Origin: Uloborus plumipes
Lineage: Eukaryota > Arthropoda > Arachnida > Araneae > Uloboridae
Assembly (NCBI GenBank): GCA_038373865.1
Contig: JAXGGA010002182.1
Location: 1 to 64,000, forward strand
Direction: 5' to 3'
Length of the DNA stretch: 64,000 nucleotides
Within the stretch, counting starts at the first letter, position 1. Every line of letters starts with the position of its first letter. Below the pieces are notes generated by a model. The model worked only from the letters and a program-made list of their open reading frames with translations. It made no database searches and had not been told where the DNA came from. This document shows positions 35,101 to 47,820 of this stretch, piece after piece. The position numbers were made by a program, and so were the translations under genes.

Positions 35101-37390
35101 CTGGAAAATATGTAAAAAAGAACAGTTAATTATTAGATTATCATCAAATGAATAAAGTTTCTTATAAAGAATAGCTTCACAAAAAATGCAAATTAAAACC
35201 AAATTTTATACATAAATATTGATAAAGAATAGAAAAGAACAGGTTGAAAAAGGAAAGAATTACACTGGGACCCATCGATTCTCCAGAATTTGATGGTTTT
35301 AGATAAGGTTGGAAAAAAAAAGTTTTTTTTTTTTTTTTTTTTTGGGTTTAAACAAGGCGTACATGGTATAAACACTATTTGTAAGAAGAACAGTTTTATT
35401 GCCTGAAAGTCACAAAGACATTATTTAATAATTGTGAATGAATGCTAAACATTCACATTTGTACCTAATTTCATGATGATTAAGGGGTCACAGTACCTTT
35501 ACAATATTTTCATAGATTTATACGAAAGATGTAATCTTTGAAACCTTTGTTTTTGCACTTATATAACAATCAATAATTTATTTTCAAACATTAAAATTGT
35601 TGACCACTTTTTTTGAAAATTTAAAAAAATTAAGAGAATTTCACTTTTTTAAAAACCCTAAGGCTTTTTTGTTTTTGCACTTATTTCAGAATTTCTTCTT
35701 GATAAATGAGCACAATTATCATCTCTAAAATTCTGTACATTCATTTACAAAAATATTGATTTGAAAAAAAATTGTGACCTTTTATGTAAAAAATTCTTAG
35801 AAAATTTTGTTTATAAAGGTTTAACAAGCTCTAAATTTTTTAGAAACTTATAAAATGCTTATTCAATGCACAGTTTTGTTAAATACATTATCCTGAGTGC
35901 TAAAAATATTATTTTGAAGCTATATCTTTAATAGAAAGAATCCTTAGCGATTCCAATAACATGGAAACACTAAAAACTTATCATCGAGAAAAAGCACTTT
36001 AAAGTTTTGCTTTTCTATTAGAACACATAGCGTGCATGCCCTACAGTCACTCATAACTTTTTAAATAATTGCGCAAGAGCACAGGCGTAGCGTGACCAAA
36101 AGCTTTGGGGGGGGGGGGCACAGGTAAAAATTTTCAGAAGTGCAGGTGGAGCGTTTACCCCCCCCCCCCCCCTCAAGATTTTTCACCTAGCCTTTTTGTG
36201 AGAGAAATATTCATTCTTACTGTTCCGATGAAACGTACGCACAATTCCTTCCTCTTTTTTTTCTTCTGTAACCAGTTACCACCGGTGTCGGATTTAGAAT
36301 TAACCAGGCCCATCATTTAAGAGGGTCAGGGGGGGAGTCCCCCCCCCAGCTTTAAGAAATCAATGTGTTTACATATAAGTGTGCGCGATGTTGTTTTCCG
36401 ATGAAATTGCATTGTTTTTACACTCTTTCACCCCCTGGAAAAACTAGAAATGACAGGCCTGGAATTAACAGAGGCCTGAGCTTTTACAAGCATACTGCCC
36501 TTAGTCAGGACTACTTTTTCGGCAGCAGAACAGGACATTTTTCATTTCGTGTATATTTTTCCCTGATTAAGTCCCTCGTGTTTTTTTTTTTTTTTTTTCG
36601 TTTCTTAATGCTCTCGGTTTATTTTCTTGTTCTATAGATTGACCTAATAGAAGTATGGATATCAAAAGAGTGATGCAATGACCTCTTTTAAGTAGGGTGT
36701 AGACTGTTGATTATCCCTAAATTCAGGGGGAGAAGAGTTCTCCTCCAGGAAATTTTTTGAAACAATAAGAGTGAAATTCTGCATTTTGAGGCCTTATATG
36801 AAGTAATTGAGACTAAAAATGTGAGAAAAAAAGAAGCAAACAAAAACCTCTTCAAAATTTTACATTAGGTCAAAATAAAAAATCTTGTGCTTCCACAAAT
36901 CGCTGACATTGACATTAATCAACAAGGAATAAGAGCAAGAGAGAAGAGTGAGGGGATAACAAATATAATCCAAAACATTGCGGAAATGCATGTATAACAA
37001 AGTTATTTTAAGGATAAATCTTGCAATAGCAGTTAGGAACACTGATTTTGACACTAGTGACCTAACTTGATATCCGATATAGGAAGAAATAGATAACTCT
37101 TTGCAAAAAAAAAAAAGTATAAAATCAAGGAAAAAAATAGTCATGTAAACCGTACTCATCAAAATTATGAAAACAGAACTGAAGCAAAAAATAACAAACA
37201 AAGAACGAAATTAAAATTATAGCAACAAAAAAAAAAGGGAAAAGAAAGAAACAAAATTGAAACAAAAAAATAGTGAAAATAAATATCTTTGCTCAATCAG
37301 AAATAAGCTATATTACAATGACAGAAGTTGAAAAGATTTAAAATAAGTTTTGAAAAAAAAATGTATTGAAGACGATCATATGTAAAAACA
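35101..37390. other. Intron or upstream DNA with G-run/C-run pair
   Basis: The first exon of the PHD gene should lie to the right of the giant exon, but no minus-strand exon ending in phase 2 could be supported here. A T-run occurs at 35322-35342. A G-run near 36106-36118 and a C-run near 36159-36172 face each other across about 40 bp and could pair. The word CACAGGCGTAGCG just before the G-run looks like a transposon end without a partner. A second T-run lies at 36578-36598. Confidence 0.4.
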
Positions 37391-37570
37391 TAAGGGTGAA
37401 TATCAGGAAAAGTGTTAATTTAAGTCACAAATGAATTTCTCAAACACTTCCAAATAAAAACCAAAAATTTGTCTTTTTCCATACAGTAAACTGCGTCACA
37501 CATACAATCCATGAAAATTTTCAGATTTTACTTGAATTTGTGACAATAGAACTCTTTTTATTGCCTCAAT

Positions 37571-38131
37571 GTCATGTCGGCAGCGCGTCACACATTGGAA
37601 TCGCAAAGTTCAAAAAAATCCTGTGGATTATAAAACGTCGCAGCAGAAACAAGTACAAAAGGAAATAACGTGTTTTATGTTCATCTATGATGATTAACTC
37701 TTGTGTTTTAGATAAAATGAATTTAGATCGATAAAAAAAGCAATTTCTGCTAGTCACAAGTTTTCATATCATGACGAGTGAGCCAACTTTCAGAATGATA
37801 AAATCTAGACAAAACATTTTTTGGCGCCAAAAAATTACGCTGGGTGAAGATCTAATATGTGATGTTTCAGTTCCGATAGAAAATTTTCACTTCGGCTGCA
37901 TTAAATTACAGGTAAAATTTTTCCAATCTTGACTTTTCTGTTTCTACCAAATAAAGTGTCATGTCGGCAGCGGAAATTAAGACAATTTTTCAATTTATTT
38001 TTGCATAATGGGAAAGAAACCTATTGTCATGGACATAATAAGGTGTTTTTATTTTCGAATCTTTAATTAGGGATGTTCAGCTGTCATATTGCGGGAAATT
38101 TGTCATGTCGGCAGCGGTCATGTCGGCAGCG
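37571..38131. repeat. Four copies of GTCATGTCGGCAGCG
   Basis: Exact 15-bp copies lie at 37571-37585, 37958-37972, 38102-38116 and 38117-38131, the last two adjacent, all in the same orientation. A degenerate fifth copy (ATCATGTCGGTAACG) lies near the right end of the element at 40644-40658. Repeated words inside one end of a transposon are usually transposase-binding sites, which is the likely role. Confidence 0.8.
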
Positions 38132-38615
38132 CGAAAGTAGAAGGTATTTGTTACGAAACTGATGCGTGTGTTGCCGATGTTTTTTTGCAATTTTTTCTTC
38201 GTGTTATGAGTTTTAAAGTACACAGATAGATTCAAGTGCATCGTTTTTCCTGCCAAATGTTCCCCTTTTAGCAGTTTATTCATTGTTTTTTAAATGCTTC
38301 AAAAACATGAATTTTTCTGCAAAATTTGAGTTTTCAAACAAAATTATTGCCTTTTTCACCCTCTTTTCTTTTACATCAATATTCCGACCTTCGTTCATAA
38401 CTACTGCACCCAAAAATATAATTTTGTTTTAAAATGGAAAACTTACGAACATTTTAGAGAAAATCACCCCCGCCAAACTCTGACTGTCCTGAATTAATTT
38501 CGTTTTTTAAGATTGTGTTAAGAATTTTATTTTATTTTGATTTTTTAACTATTAACCTATTTATCTGTTTGAAACAAACTGTGTCGCACTTATTTAGACT
38601 TTAACAAACTTTTAA

Positions 38616-40476
38616 CCCATTAAACGCCGCTATATGAACCACATTAAAAATATCTTAATTTTTGTATGTTTTGAGGTTCAATACACATCGACAACCATAT
38701 GTAACTTCAATTTTTCAAAAATATTTATTAAGTCATGAGATATGGTATGGTCCCAAAATGGGAGACTTGGCGTTTAATGGGGATAACATAATTATATTTT
38801 CTTCAATAGTGATGATCGAATAAAATCTGGCTAAAACTGGTTAGAAAACGTAAAAACTAGTTTTGTGCAGTTAGCAAAGTTAACTATTAATACCTCACTT
38901 TTTTTAATTATCAAGTTGATATCTTATTTAATCCATATAAAAGCTTTGAAGTAAAAAACATGTAAGTTTTTGCATATTCTAAGCATCACTCTTTTTCATG
39001 AAACGGAAATTGTTCCTAATAATTTTTAACTTTTTAACCTGAAGCCTTAATATTTTCATGTACCACAATGAAGAAATTAAAACTTCAAATTAACCCTGCC
39101 GGGAATCAAGTAAATGTAGTCTGTAAATGAAAATGACTGTAACCCTAGACAAGTATAATTTTGAGCAGCACAACTTTATATTACTTTCCTCATAGGCGAG
39201 GTTCATTGATTTATTTTTTCTACTGTGTACCTATTGTATACTTCGCAGCATGTTGGATAACATGTTTCATAATTTACAATATCAGAATGTTTTTTGGACA
39301 AAAAAAAATCTGTTTTTTTGTTGAAGAAGAGGTATAAGTAACGATTTCAGTTTCTCCAATTTCGTATCAAAACCTGCAATAATTCCTAAAAATTCAACTT
39401 GATTTTTTTATTCAATTATATTTATGATCTAAGCAATAGCCATGACGACTTTCCTTCTCAATTATCTGATCAGAGTATAGTAGGGGCGACCAAGTGGTAC
39501 TGCACTCATTTTCTGGTACTGCGCTACAATTTGTTGTCTCTGGCTTGTCTAAAGCTTGCTGCAAAGTCAAGAAATTTAACACCATTTTTGATGTTAAGAA
39601 ATTTAAAAAAAAATGTATTTTTGAAATTGAACTTCCCTTACTGAACCTGAATGTCACTTACTAAGAATTTAGGAGGAAGGCCTCACCCCCTCTTCTTAGG
39701 GGTGCCCCCGAAGGACGGGAAAGGAGCTTGATGTCTCAGACTGTGCCAATGAATTTTTAAGGGGGAGGGAGGGGGCGGTTCGAATGATTCAAATATCATT
39801 ATAGGGGAGAATCCTTCTTTAGGGAGATGATCCATTGTCCTTGGGCATGACTGACCATTGCTTATCTAGAACATTGTACAGAATGAGTGGAATGTCACCT
39901 TTTCTGAGAAAAACACCTGCTTTTGAACAACAAAAGAGAGCCCGGAAATACCTCTTCATGACAAAAGAGAGCTTACTATGTTCAAATACAAAGGGGGTGA
40001 CCTTCAACAGCAAATGAAACGAGCAGTGAGTTTATTCATGCAAAGTGAGCGAGATTTTAATTCTGCTTTCTTGAGATTTGTTCTTCTAGTCAGAACCCGC
40101 CAAGTCTCCCATTTTGGGACCTTCGTAAATAAACAGCTATAAAACCCTTTCAAATTATTTTTCTTGACCCCTGCTTATTAGGACTTGAAAAGAGATCTCT
40201 TGTGATTTATTTTCAATGTTTTTAAACGCCTGCATTCGATTTAGTTATTTTTAAGGATTTTTTTTCCTTATAAAGTAAAAATCAGAATTTTCTCCTAAAT
40301 TAACTATTTTTTAAAAAATAGAAATAAAGTTTCAATTTTTTTGAAAAAAATACCAATCAAGTTAGGCACTTTGTTGGTTAATAACAAACACTTTCAAGAA
40401 ATATATCTCAAGTACTTGCGAAGGAAAAAAATCTTAACCTAAGGTTCCCAAAAAGGGAGACTTGGCGCTTAATGGG
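38616..40476. mobile_element. piggyBac-like element (1.86 kb), nested
   Basis: It is bounded by TTAA on both sides (38612-38615 and 40477-40480). The ends CCCATTAAACGCC and GGCGCTTAATGGG are inverted with one mismatch. An internal copy of the right-end sequence (GGGAGACTTGGCG followed by TTTAATGGGG) lies near 38760, so a partial duplication of the end occurred. No transposase motif was recognised in the open frames near 39.4-40.0 kb. It sits inside the TA-flanked element. Confidence 0.75.
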
Positions 40477-41077
40477 TTAATCAGTCTCTAATTTTATTTA
40501 TAAAACAAAAAAGCGTTCAGGCTCTGAAAATATTATTATATTCTAAGTAAGAATTATTTTATTTTTGAACATAAAAGGTAGTGAAAGTGTACTTTTGTAC
40601 ACTAAGTGTAAAATCTAATATTTGTCAGTTCGGTAGCATTCGTATCATGTCGGTAACGCTCAAAGACAACCCTCCCTAAAAGGGAGGTAAATGTTCACCT
40701 TGACCATGCCCCTGATTTTTAAAAAATATTGCTACTAATGTGTATTTGAAATACCCTATTAATTTAATTTTCTGAGTATCTTCAAATATTGAAAATTTCC
40801 ATGGTCAAATTGGCACTTTTCCTGATATTCACCCATAAGTATTCTTAAGTTTGTCATAGCTTCTAAGTACAAACACGTTCTTGACAATGTACTTAAGTAC
40901 TCTACAAACTACGTAATTAAAAATAGTTTCTGAACATGAATAAATGATCTATTTTTCTTTATTATGCATTATGAGAGTTTTTATGTTATTAGTTGCGTTT
41001 AGCATTTAATTTTTTTTGTATGATTATGACAGACAAATGCTTGAAAAAAGTGCTTAAAATTGAAATTTTTTATTTGC

Positions 41078-42935
41078 AGGGCGAGGACTGCTGATGCTCT
41101 TGGAAAAAGGTGAGAAAGGTGACAAATTTTAAAACAAAGGTGACTGAAAGGTGACAAAAAAGTAGCTAAAAGGTGACCAAAAGTAATTTGTTAAGAAATG
41201 AAAAAGCAGAAAACAATTATCCTTTTTTCTGACTTTTACCAAAATAGCCTCCATACTATTTTTAAAGAGTTAGATTCCGAACACGAATATGATAGGGCTG
41301 GAAGTAACAAAATGAACCATTTTAGGACATATCGTTGGCACCATGCTAAAATAAAGAATGAAAAATCGCGTTTTTCAAGTTCGATTTTCAAGCTCGAATT
41401 TCACAAATAATTGAAATTAAAATGATACCTTTGAACGATATTTTTACACTTAAAGATATCAATAAAAGTTTAAAAATTGAAAATAACCAAACACATCAGG
41501 TGGGAAAAAGTTAAATGCAGTGTTTTGGCTCTCCTGAAAAGTGCCAATTTTCACATTCGTAAGTTTAGCATGGTGGCGACGATATTTTCAAAAATCGTTC
41601 AGAGTAAACTCTAAGTTATGTCCAAAGACTTTTCTTTGAAATCAATTAAATTAACACCTGAAATTATGATGTAAAGATAATGACGATGTATTTAATGAAC
41701 ATATTTTATTTTTTTCATATTTTTAATAGCTCATTGCAAAATTATCGGCATTTTTTTTATTGTTTCTCTGTAAATACTAAGCATAAATGTTCACTAAAAA
41801 GTATTGACACATGTCTAATACTGTCTAATACTGAAGATAGAAAAACTTTATATCATATTTTAAGTCTTGTGAGCACTGTGCTGTGAAAATGTTTTTTTTT
41901 TTTTAAATTTTAAACAAATCCTTACATACATCAGCAAAATTACATGTTAAACTTATAAAAAATTTCTTTCCAATGCATTAGTAATTCATTTTTGCAGTGA
42001 GCAGTACAAAAAGTAATTTTAAATGAAGTTATTAAAAAATCATAATTAATCTTACTACAAAAAAAATATACATAAAATATTCACAAGATGCAGAAAAACT
42101 GAAACCTTAAGCATGACGGACAATATTACAATTTTAAAAATTCAACTCAAACATTACAGAATTTTAAAATTCATTAAATTTTTTTTCATTTACAAAATTT
42201 TCAGCAGAGCGAAATATATTAGAAAAAGAAATTTCCAGCAAAAAATATTCATTTATTTCATTAAAAAGCAATTTCCAATGTTGGTGGTTCATTTCTGAAT
42301 TTCTACTAGTAGTGGAAGGCAAAGCAACAGTTTGTTAACTCATATGCCACAGTGAGCCATCATTAAGCAAGATTGCTTACCAAAGATTTTATTGAAATTT
42401 TGAAACTAGACATTATTTTTTTAAACTGAGGGAGTTGTAAAGAATAGTAATAAAAATAATATGCAGATTTGTAATGTGGAGGGGGAGCACCCATTAGAGG
42501 TCAAGAGATTGAAAAAACTGGTGTCCTTAAACCTCAAAACTTAGTGAACATATTTGGTATTTAGTACTATAAGAAACTGAAATATATTATTCAGGATCAT
42601 CAGTGAATCTTAAATAATAAAATTATCTTAGCAGAAGCCTAAAAATTGTGCATTTCAAATATAATGTTTACAAACAATTAACAACATTATGAAACACAAT
42701 AAGAATCTCCAAAGTTTGAAAATAGCAACTTGAAACTTTTAAACAGGTGCTTCTAAAAGGCTTTGTTTTGTGAATAAGCCACAGTTGAAACACTTTACAT
42801 ACTTTTACAATTTTTTTTATCAAAAATAGATTTTTCTAAAACACATTTTGAAAAAAGGTTTAAAAAGCTGACAAAAAGTAACCAAAATTTCAAAAGGTGG
42901 CTAAAGGTGAGAAAGGTGACTGAGTCCTCGCCCTG
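41078..42935. mobile_element. hAT-like element with AGGTGAC subterminal repeats (1.86 kb)
   Basis: The ends CAGGGCGAGGACT and AGTCCTCGCCCTG are perfect 13-bp inverted repeats. A 6-bp direct repeat TATTTG flanks the element (41072-41077 and 42936-42941). Both inner ends carry clustered AGGTGA(C/G) words, at least four on the left and two or three on the right. The 6-bp flank is shorter than usual for hAT, so the superfamily is uncertain. No transposase was recognised. Confidence 0.7.
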
Positions 42936-43046
42936 TATTTGGGAAGATTAAAAAAAACTTTTTATATAAAAAAATTTTATTTTTCACTGCATTACCTAAG
43001 ACAAAGAGATCGTCTTCAGGGGACAATCTAGAGAGAAATTAGGTCC

Positions 43047-43179
43047 GTTAAAGGACCCTTCACAAAACTCAGGCACTCAAAAAAGGACCCTTTACAAAAT
43101 TCAGTCACTCAAAAAAGGACCCTTCACAAAATTCAGTCACTCAAAAAAGTACCCTTCACAAAATTCAGTCACTCAAAAC
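43047..43179. repeat. Minisatellite of about 34 bp, left part
   Basis: Four units of the form GGACCCTTCACAAAATTCAG followed by TCACTCAAAAAA run head to tail. The array is broken at CTCAAAAC by the hAT-like element at 43180-46038 and resumes on its far side. Confidence 0.85.
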
Positions 43180-46038
43180 CAAGGCCGTAGCCAGGATTTT
43201 TTTCCGGGGGGGGGGGGGGGTCGAAGTGAAGAAAGTTTGTTTGAAAAAAAAATAAACAAGCGGTTACAAGTCTTATGACACAATGGGAGCATAGGCTGCT
43301 TGTACGGGGGGGGGGGGGGGGGGGGGCAGGGGGGCAGCTGCTCCCCTTCACTTTCGAAAGTAAAGGGGCCCTGCCCTTCCCTTTTTAAAGCGAAAAATTA
43401 ACGGTCGGTTATTTACTGGATGGATTGATTTATTTCATGAAAATTAAAAACTGAAAATACCACAAAATGTTTTTTTTTTTCTCATCTTATTTCACAAGAA
43501 AGGAACTTTGAATTGCAAAGGGGATATCTACAGTAAAATCCATCCTGCTTTTGAGGCTGTATTAAAGTTTTTAGAGGTCATTTGTTAAAATCCAATAATA
43601 TGGCCAAATTTTACAAAACAAAAAAAAAAAAAACAGCTTTAGGGTGCCGCCCTAAGCTCCTCACAAACTTCTTTTGATCCCCCAATTTCTTGATGCACCA
43701 GCCTATGATTGGGAATATGTTGGACTAACAGGAAGGAGAGCGAACCTGAGGTAATGGACAACACGTTAATCAATAGGCTTTTGGGAAGAAGGAAAGGAGT
43801 CTTTCTCCTCTCCTGCATTATTTTTCAAACAAATATATCAGAATTTATGACAACATCATGTTTGAAAAATTGAAGAAAAATAATTGAAGAATTTCAAAGC
43901 TTTGTTCTTTTTTTTGAAAGTTTAATCTACGAAAAACCAAGCACACAACTACGTTTCATATTTCTTTTTAAAAAATCAGGAAAATTTATTTATCATTTTT
44001 ATTGTTACTATACTATTTTTTTAATTATCTGTAATTTGAAAGAAATGTTTCATTGTAAACATTACAAACATCACTATATTACATGATACTGTTAAAGTAA
44101 AAAAAAATTAATAAAATGCTGATTAAAAGTGAACAGCATGCATTTTCATTTCCTGTTTTCCTTAAGCATCTTTAAAAATTTGAGAAGTCCCTTAATATGA
44201 ATACTGCCTGTTAAAAAACCTGAAAAGTAACGAAATCACTTGCAAATTAAAAATTATGAACTTTTCAATGAAAAGTAGATGTTCAAAATTTGTTCCTTTT
44301 AAAAGTAAGGTTAAAACTGAATTGGAATGCTAAATCTCTCTACTTAAATGTGCCTTTTGCTTAGAATTGGAGCAGGCCAGTCATTTGGGGGGGCGGGGGG
44401 GGGGGGGGTACGGGCCCGAGCTTCCCGGGAAATCCAGTTCTTCCCAAAGCGTTCAGAGCTGCCATTTGGAACGCCCGAACTTCCCAAATGCTGTCCCGAG
44501 TAGACGCCCGAGCTTAACGGGGTCAAGCACAAGCAGCACAGGAAATTTAGCTGGGCAGATAGGTCACGTGTTTGGGCGCTTAGCAAAGGATGATGCTCAT
44601 TGGCTGAAATTTATTGCTCTTTCGTCTGCTAGGATTTACGAAGAGTGACTAAAACAAAATCTTGAAAATACACACACAATAGTCAAAAATACGCACGCTA
44701 TTTGCTGTGATGAATCTGAAATGATATATTTCCTTTAGAATCTGTCATTGCAGGAACAATCCTGTCAGCAGACTTAGATAAAATGTAAAACTGTCTGCAA
44801 ACTTAAATAATTTCTTTAAAATTTTCTGCAAAAAAAAGGGGGCTTCTGAATCCTAAAGTGCTACCACCAACAAAAATATCAAGTTGTATGAAGTGCAGGT
44901 TCTACCATGAGGTTGGTTGTCAATCTGTCATGATTAATGAATGTGTCAGTTTCGTATATAACAAGCTACTGCCCCACAATGAACAAAATCAAGACATATT
45001 TCAGATAGAAAACTTCCTAAATTTATAACTTTTTTAACAAAATGCAAAAATTTTCTGCAAACTTCGAAAGTTTTCTGCGAACGGCGTTCGCGAGTTCGTC
45101 TATATTATCTGGGTTTGCCTGTCAGATAAGCGAGATCGATGACATTCTTTACTTACTGTTAGGCCTATTTCATCGTAAATTTCTTCACTTAAAATAACAT
45201 ATTTCTCATTAAATTTGATAAGTCATTTCGATCCCACGCTCAACCATGGCGGTAGATGAACAATAATTGTCGCCAAGGTTAAGAATGATATCATTTTGAG
45301 CCAAAATATAGGAGCAAATGCAGGATTGTTCCTGCATTGACCGCCGTGTTACTCTCTGTTGTTGTGTCCGCCATGTTGTTTCTTCCCGAAAGGCACAAGT
45401 GCTGTCCAGACCACAACTTCCCGGGCTCGGCCCGGAAAGCTATTTATGACGTCACGGCTTAAACGCCCGGGCGGCTCGGGCGAATACTCTGAACGCAGCC
45501 TGTGATCAATATGTTAAAAGATAGAAGTTTTCAAAAATTCGTATACTTTTTGCTAATTTGTTCACAGTAAGCCCAAAAGGGGAGCACACACTTGCTTTAT
45601 GGCGTAAAGGAGAGGATCTTCTCTCTTTTTCCATGATAAAAGAATCTCAACGACAAGTGCCATAAATTTTGTTATCCCGTTAAAGATTATAGACCAGAAG
45701 GAGAGATAGAATAATTTAAATTTTAAGTTGAAAAGATAGAAAAAAACTCCTTTGGCGAAATAGTGAGCAGAACTATTCAAGTTTATTCAAATGATTTTTT
45801 TTATTTTTATTATTCTAATTTTTCTTTATATCATCAAAAACTTCAGACCCGTCACAACTTCGAGAGGAGGGGGGGGGGCACCTCCGACCATCAAACCTTG
45901 AAATCTTTTTTTTTTTTTTTTTAGTTGAATACTTTTTAAAAACTTTTGAGGTTTGATAATTTCGGGGGAGTACCCGAAATTATCAAGTTTCCGAAATTAT
46001 CAAGTATCGAGTCCCCCCCCCCCCTGGCTACGGCCTTG
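43180..46038. mobile_element. hAT-like element (2.86 kb) inserted in a minisatellite
   Basis: Perfect 16-bp inverted ends CAAGGCCGTAGCCAGG and CCTGGCTACGGCCTTG are flanked by a perfect 8-bp duplication CTCAAAAC (43172-43179 and 46039-46046). G-runs just inside the left end (43207-43220 and again near 43306-43326) and a C-run just inside the right end extend the inverted pairing. No transposase was recognised. A GC-rich block near 44.4-45.5 kb may be a further nested element. Confidence 0.9.
44400..45505. mobile_element. Possible nested element with GC-rich ends
   Basis: The words GCGTTCAGAG (44449-44458) and CTCTGAACGC (45487-45496) are inverted. Both flanks are rich in CCCGAGC, CCCGGGC and CTTCCC words, in contrast to the AT-rich interior. 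Exact ends and a target duplication could not be fixed. Mirror open frames on the two strands at 44344-44648 come from this GC-rich sequence and are not genes. Confidence 0.35.
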
Positions 46039-46165
46039 CTCAAAACAGTAATCTTCACAAAGTTCAGAAACTCAAAAAGGGATTCTTCACAAAATTCAGT
46101 CACTCAAAAATGGATCTCTCACAATAATCCCACACTTAAAACTGACTCTTCACAGAAATCTGAGT
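46039..46165. repeat. Minisatellite of about 34 bp, right part
   Basis: The array at 43047-43179 continues here with more diverged units (TCTTCACAAAGTTCAG, GATTCTTCACAAAATTCAG and so on). It shows that the hAT-like element landed inside an existing array. Confidence 0.7.
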
Positions 46166-47809
46166 TTACGGGAACGATTGGGAATATTTTTTGCCGTGAC
46201 TATTTTTCACAAAATTAGGAATTAGTTTTCACAAAATTCTGAACTATTTTTCACAAAATTACAACCCCCCCCCCCCGACGCTATGCTTATGAGCAAGAGT
46301 AATGCCATTTTTTCGGAATGTTTTAAATAATTTTTACTTTAGAAATAAGCAACAAAATTTTTTTTGGTGTTTTGCTCACTTTGAGATAATTTGAGGCCTT
46401 AATTAAATAATCAAAAGTAAAAACTTGTTATTTCATTTTCTCATAAGTAGAGCGTTTTATCAGGGACATAATGTGTGAAAATTTCTAACTTTAGCAATTA
46501 CATTTAAATAGACCTTGGCCGAAATAAATAATCTGAGAAATAATTCATGGAGATAAAAACAGCTCTAAGTCAAAAAAGAGGAAAAATTGTGCAGTTCAAC
46601 AGTTGGATTGACTTTTTTTAAATATTATACAAAATTAGTCATGCTAAATTTCCTCTTTATTAGTACCGTGAAATCGAACGTAAAAACGGAAGACTAAAGG
46701 CTTTTTATTTATGTTTAAAACCTTTTTTTGCTCATTTCATATTTCTATCTTTTTAAGTCATACCAAACAATGCAGAAATGAAAAAAAAATTGGGGGGGGG
46801 GGGGGCAGGTGTAATTTTAGATGAATTAAGATACTTGTATCTCAAGAAATGAATTCTCTAATTAATATTGCATGGTCTTTTTGTTATTTTGAAAAATTTT
46901 AAAGAAATAGTTTTTACCATTTTTTTGACTTAATCTCGAATCTTTTAGCTGAATTTTCTTCATTTCTACCTCCTACAACGGAAACTTATGTTTTTTGCAG
47001 CATGCCAACATAGAGTACACAGTTCACCAATAATTGCATTTGATTCTTGAGGTTTCAATCCTGGTGCATACTAAAAACGTTTCCATTATTTTGGAAGTTG
47101 GAAGTAATTTCAACCTCTACTACTTTAAGCCAACTTATTTTATGCTTTATTTTAACAATAAATGAAAACATATATTTTTTTCCAAACATGATGCAACATT
47201 AACTTTTAGATCGCGGAAACAAAGAAAAAAATGAAAAGAGCGGAAAATCGCTTATCCGCGGAATATTTTCATAATTGATTATTAATTATGGTACTTAAAG
47301 CTTAATTAATTATAAATGCCCATGAATAAATCTTACAAATTTATGTCCCCATGACACTTGCTTTCTACATTAAATAAATAAAGGTAAAATTGAAATGATT
47401 TATTCTTAAGCTTAGAAAGCATTTTGCAGTATTGGTAAATGGATCACAAGTCTGAAATTCAAAAACATCAACATATATTTTGTTTAAAGATTTAAAAAAT
47501 TTTACACACATCATGCGTTAATTTACCTAATGTATCAATGAGAACACTTATATAAATAAGAAAGATAAGCTTTAAGAAAATCGTTATATTTTTCATTGTT
47601 AACATCTTTTCTCCTTATTTAATGCAGCAAATACAGGGAAAAATGACGAAAATGTATAACGATAATTAAAAGCCTTAATAAAGAGATAAAAATTCGGGAG
47701 TCTTTTCCAATACTAATGTATTCCTTATTTTTGACAGTACAAATACAAATAATTAAATGCTCCTTTTATGCATAACAACATAATAAAGAATTCGTTAGAA
47801 AATTAAATG
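46166..47809. other. AT-rich DNA, nothing recognised
   Basis: Apart from a C-run at 46265-46277 next to GACGCTATGC (an unpaired transposon-like end) and a G-run near 46793-46805, no feature was supported. Confidence 0.4.
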
Positions 47810-47815
47810 TTTATT
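47810..47815 (-). terminator. AATAAA polyadenylation signal
   Basis: AATAAA on the minus strand begins five bases after the stop codon of the 71-codon frame. The very short 3' untranslated region is unusual but not unknown for compact genes. Confidence 0.45.
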
Positions 47816-47820
47816 GATTC

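Larger units (their letters stand above)
37393..40835. mobile_element. TA-flanked Tc1/mariner or pogo-like element (3.4 kb)
   Basis: The left end GGGTGAATATCAGGAAAAGT (after one unmatched base) is repeated inverted at the right end, where ACTTTTCCTGATATTCACCC is seen. TA flanks both sides (37391-37392 and 40836-40837). Without the nested piggyBac-like element it is about 1.6 kb. Four direct copies of a 15-bp word lie near the left end. No transposase was recognised in the small open frames inside. Confidence 0.75.

Noticed and set aside
43047..43179. Regular direct repeats that could suggest a CRISPR-like array
   Set aside because: Units are head to tail without unique spacers, and the context is an animal intron or intergenic region. 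It is a minisatellite.
44344..44648. Overlapping open frames of 80 and 93 codons on the two strands
   Set aside because: They come from the GC-rich, G-run-containing end of a probable nested transposon. The poly-Pro and poly-Gly stretches are homopolymer translations.
36077..46290. CACAGGCGTAGCG near 36077 and GACGCTATGC near 46280 as ends of one 10-kb element
   Set aside because: The words match only loosely and no target duplication could be found at any reasonable offset.
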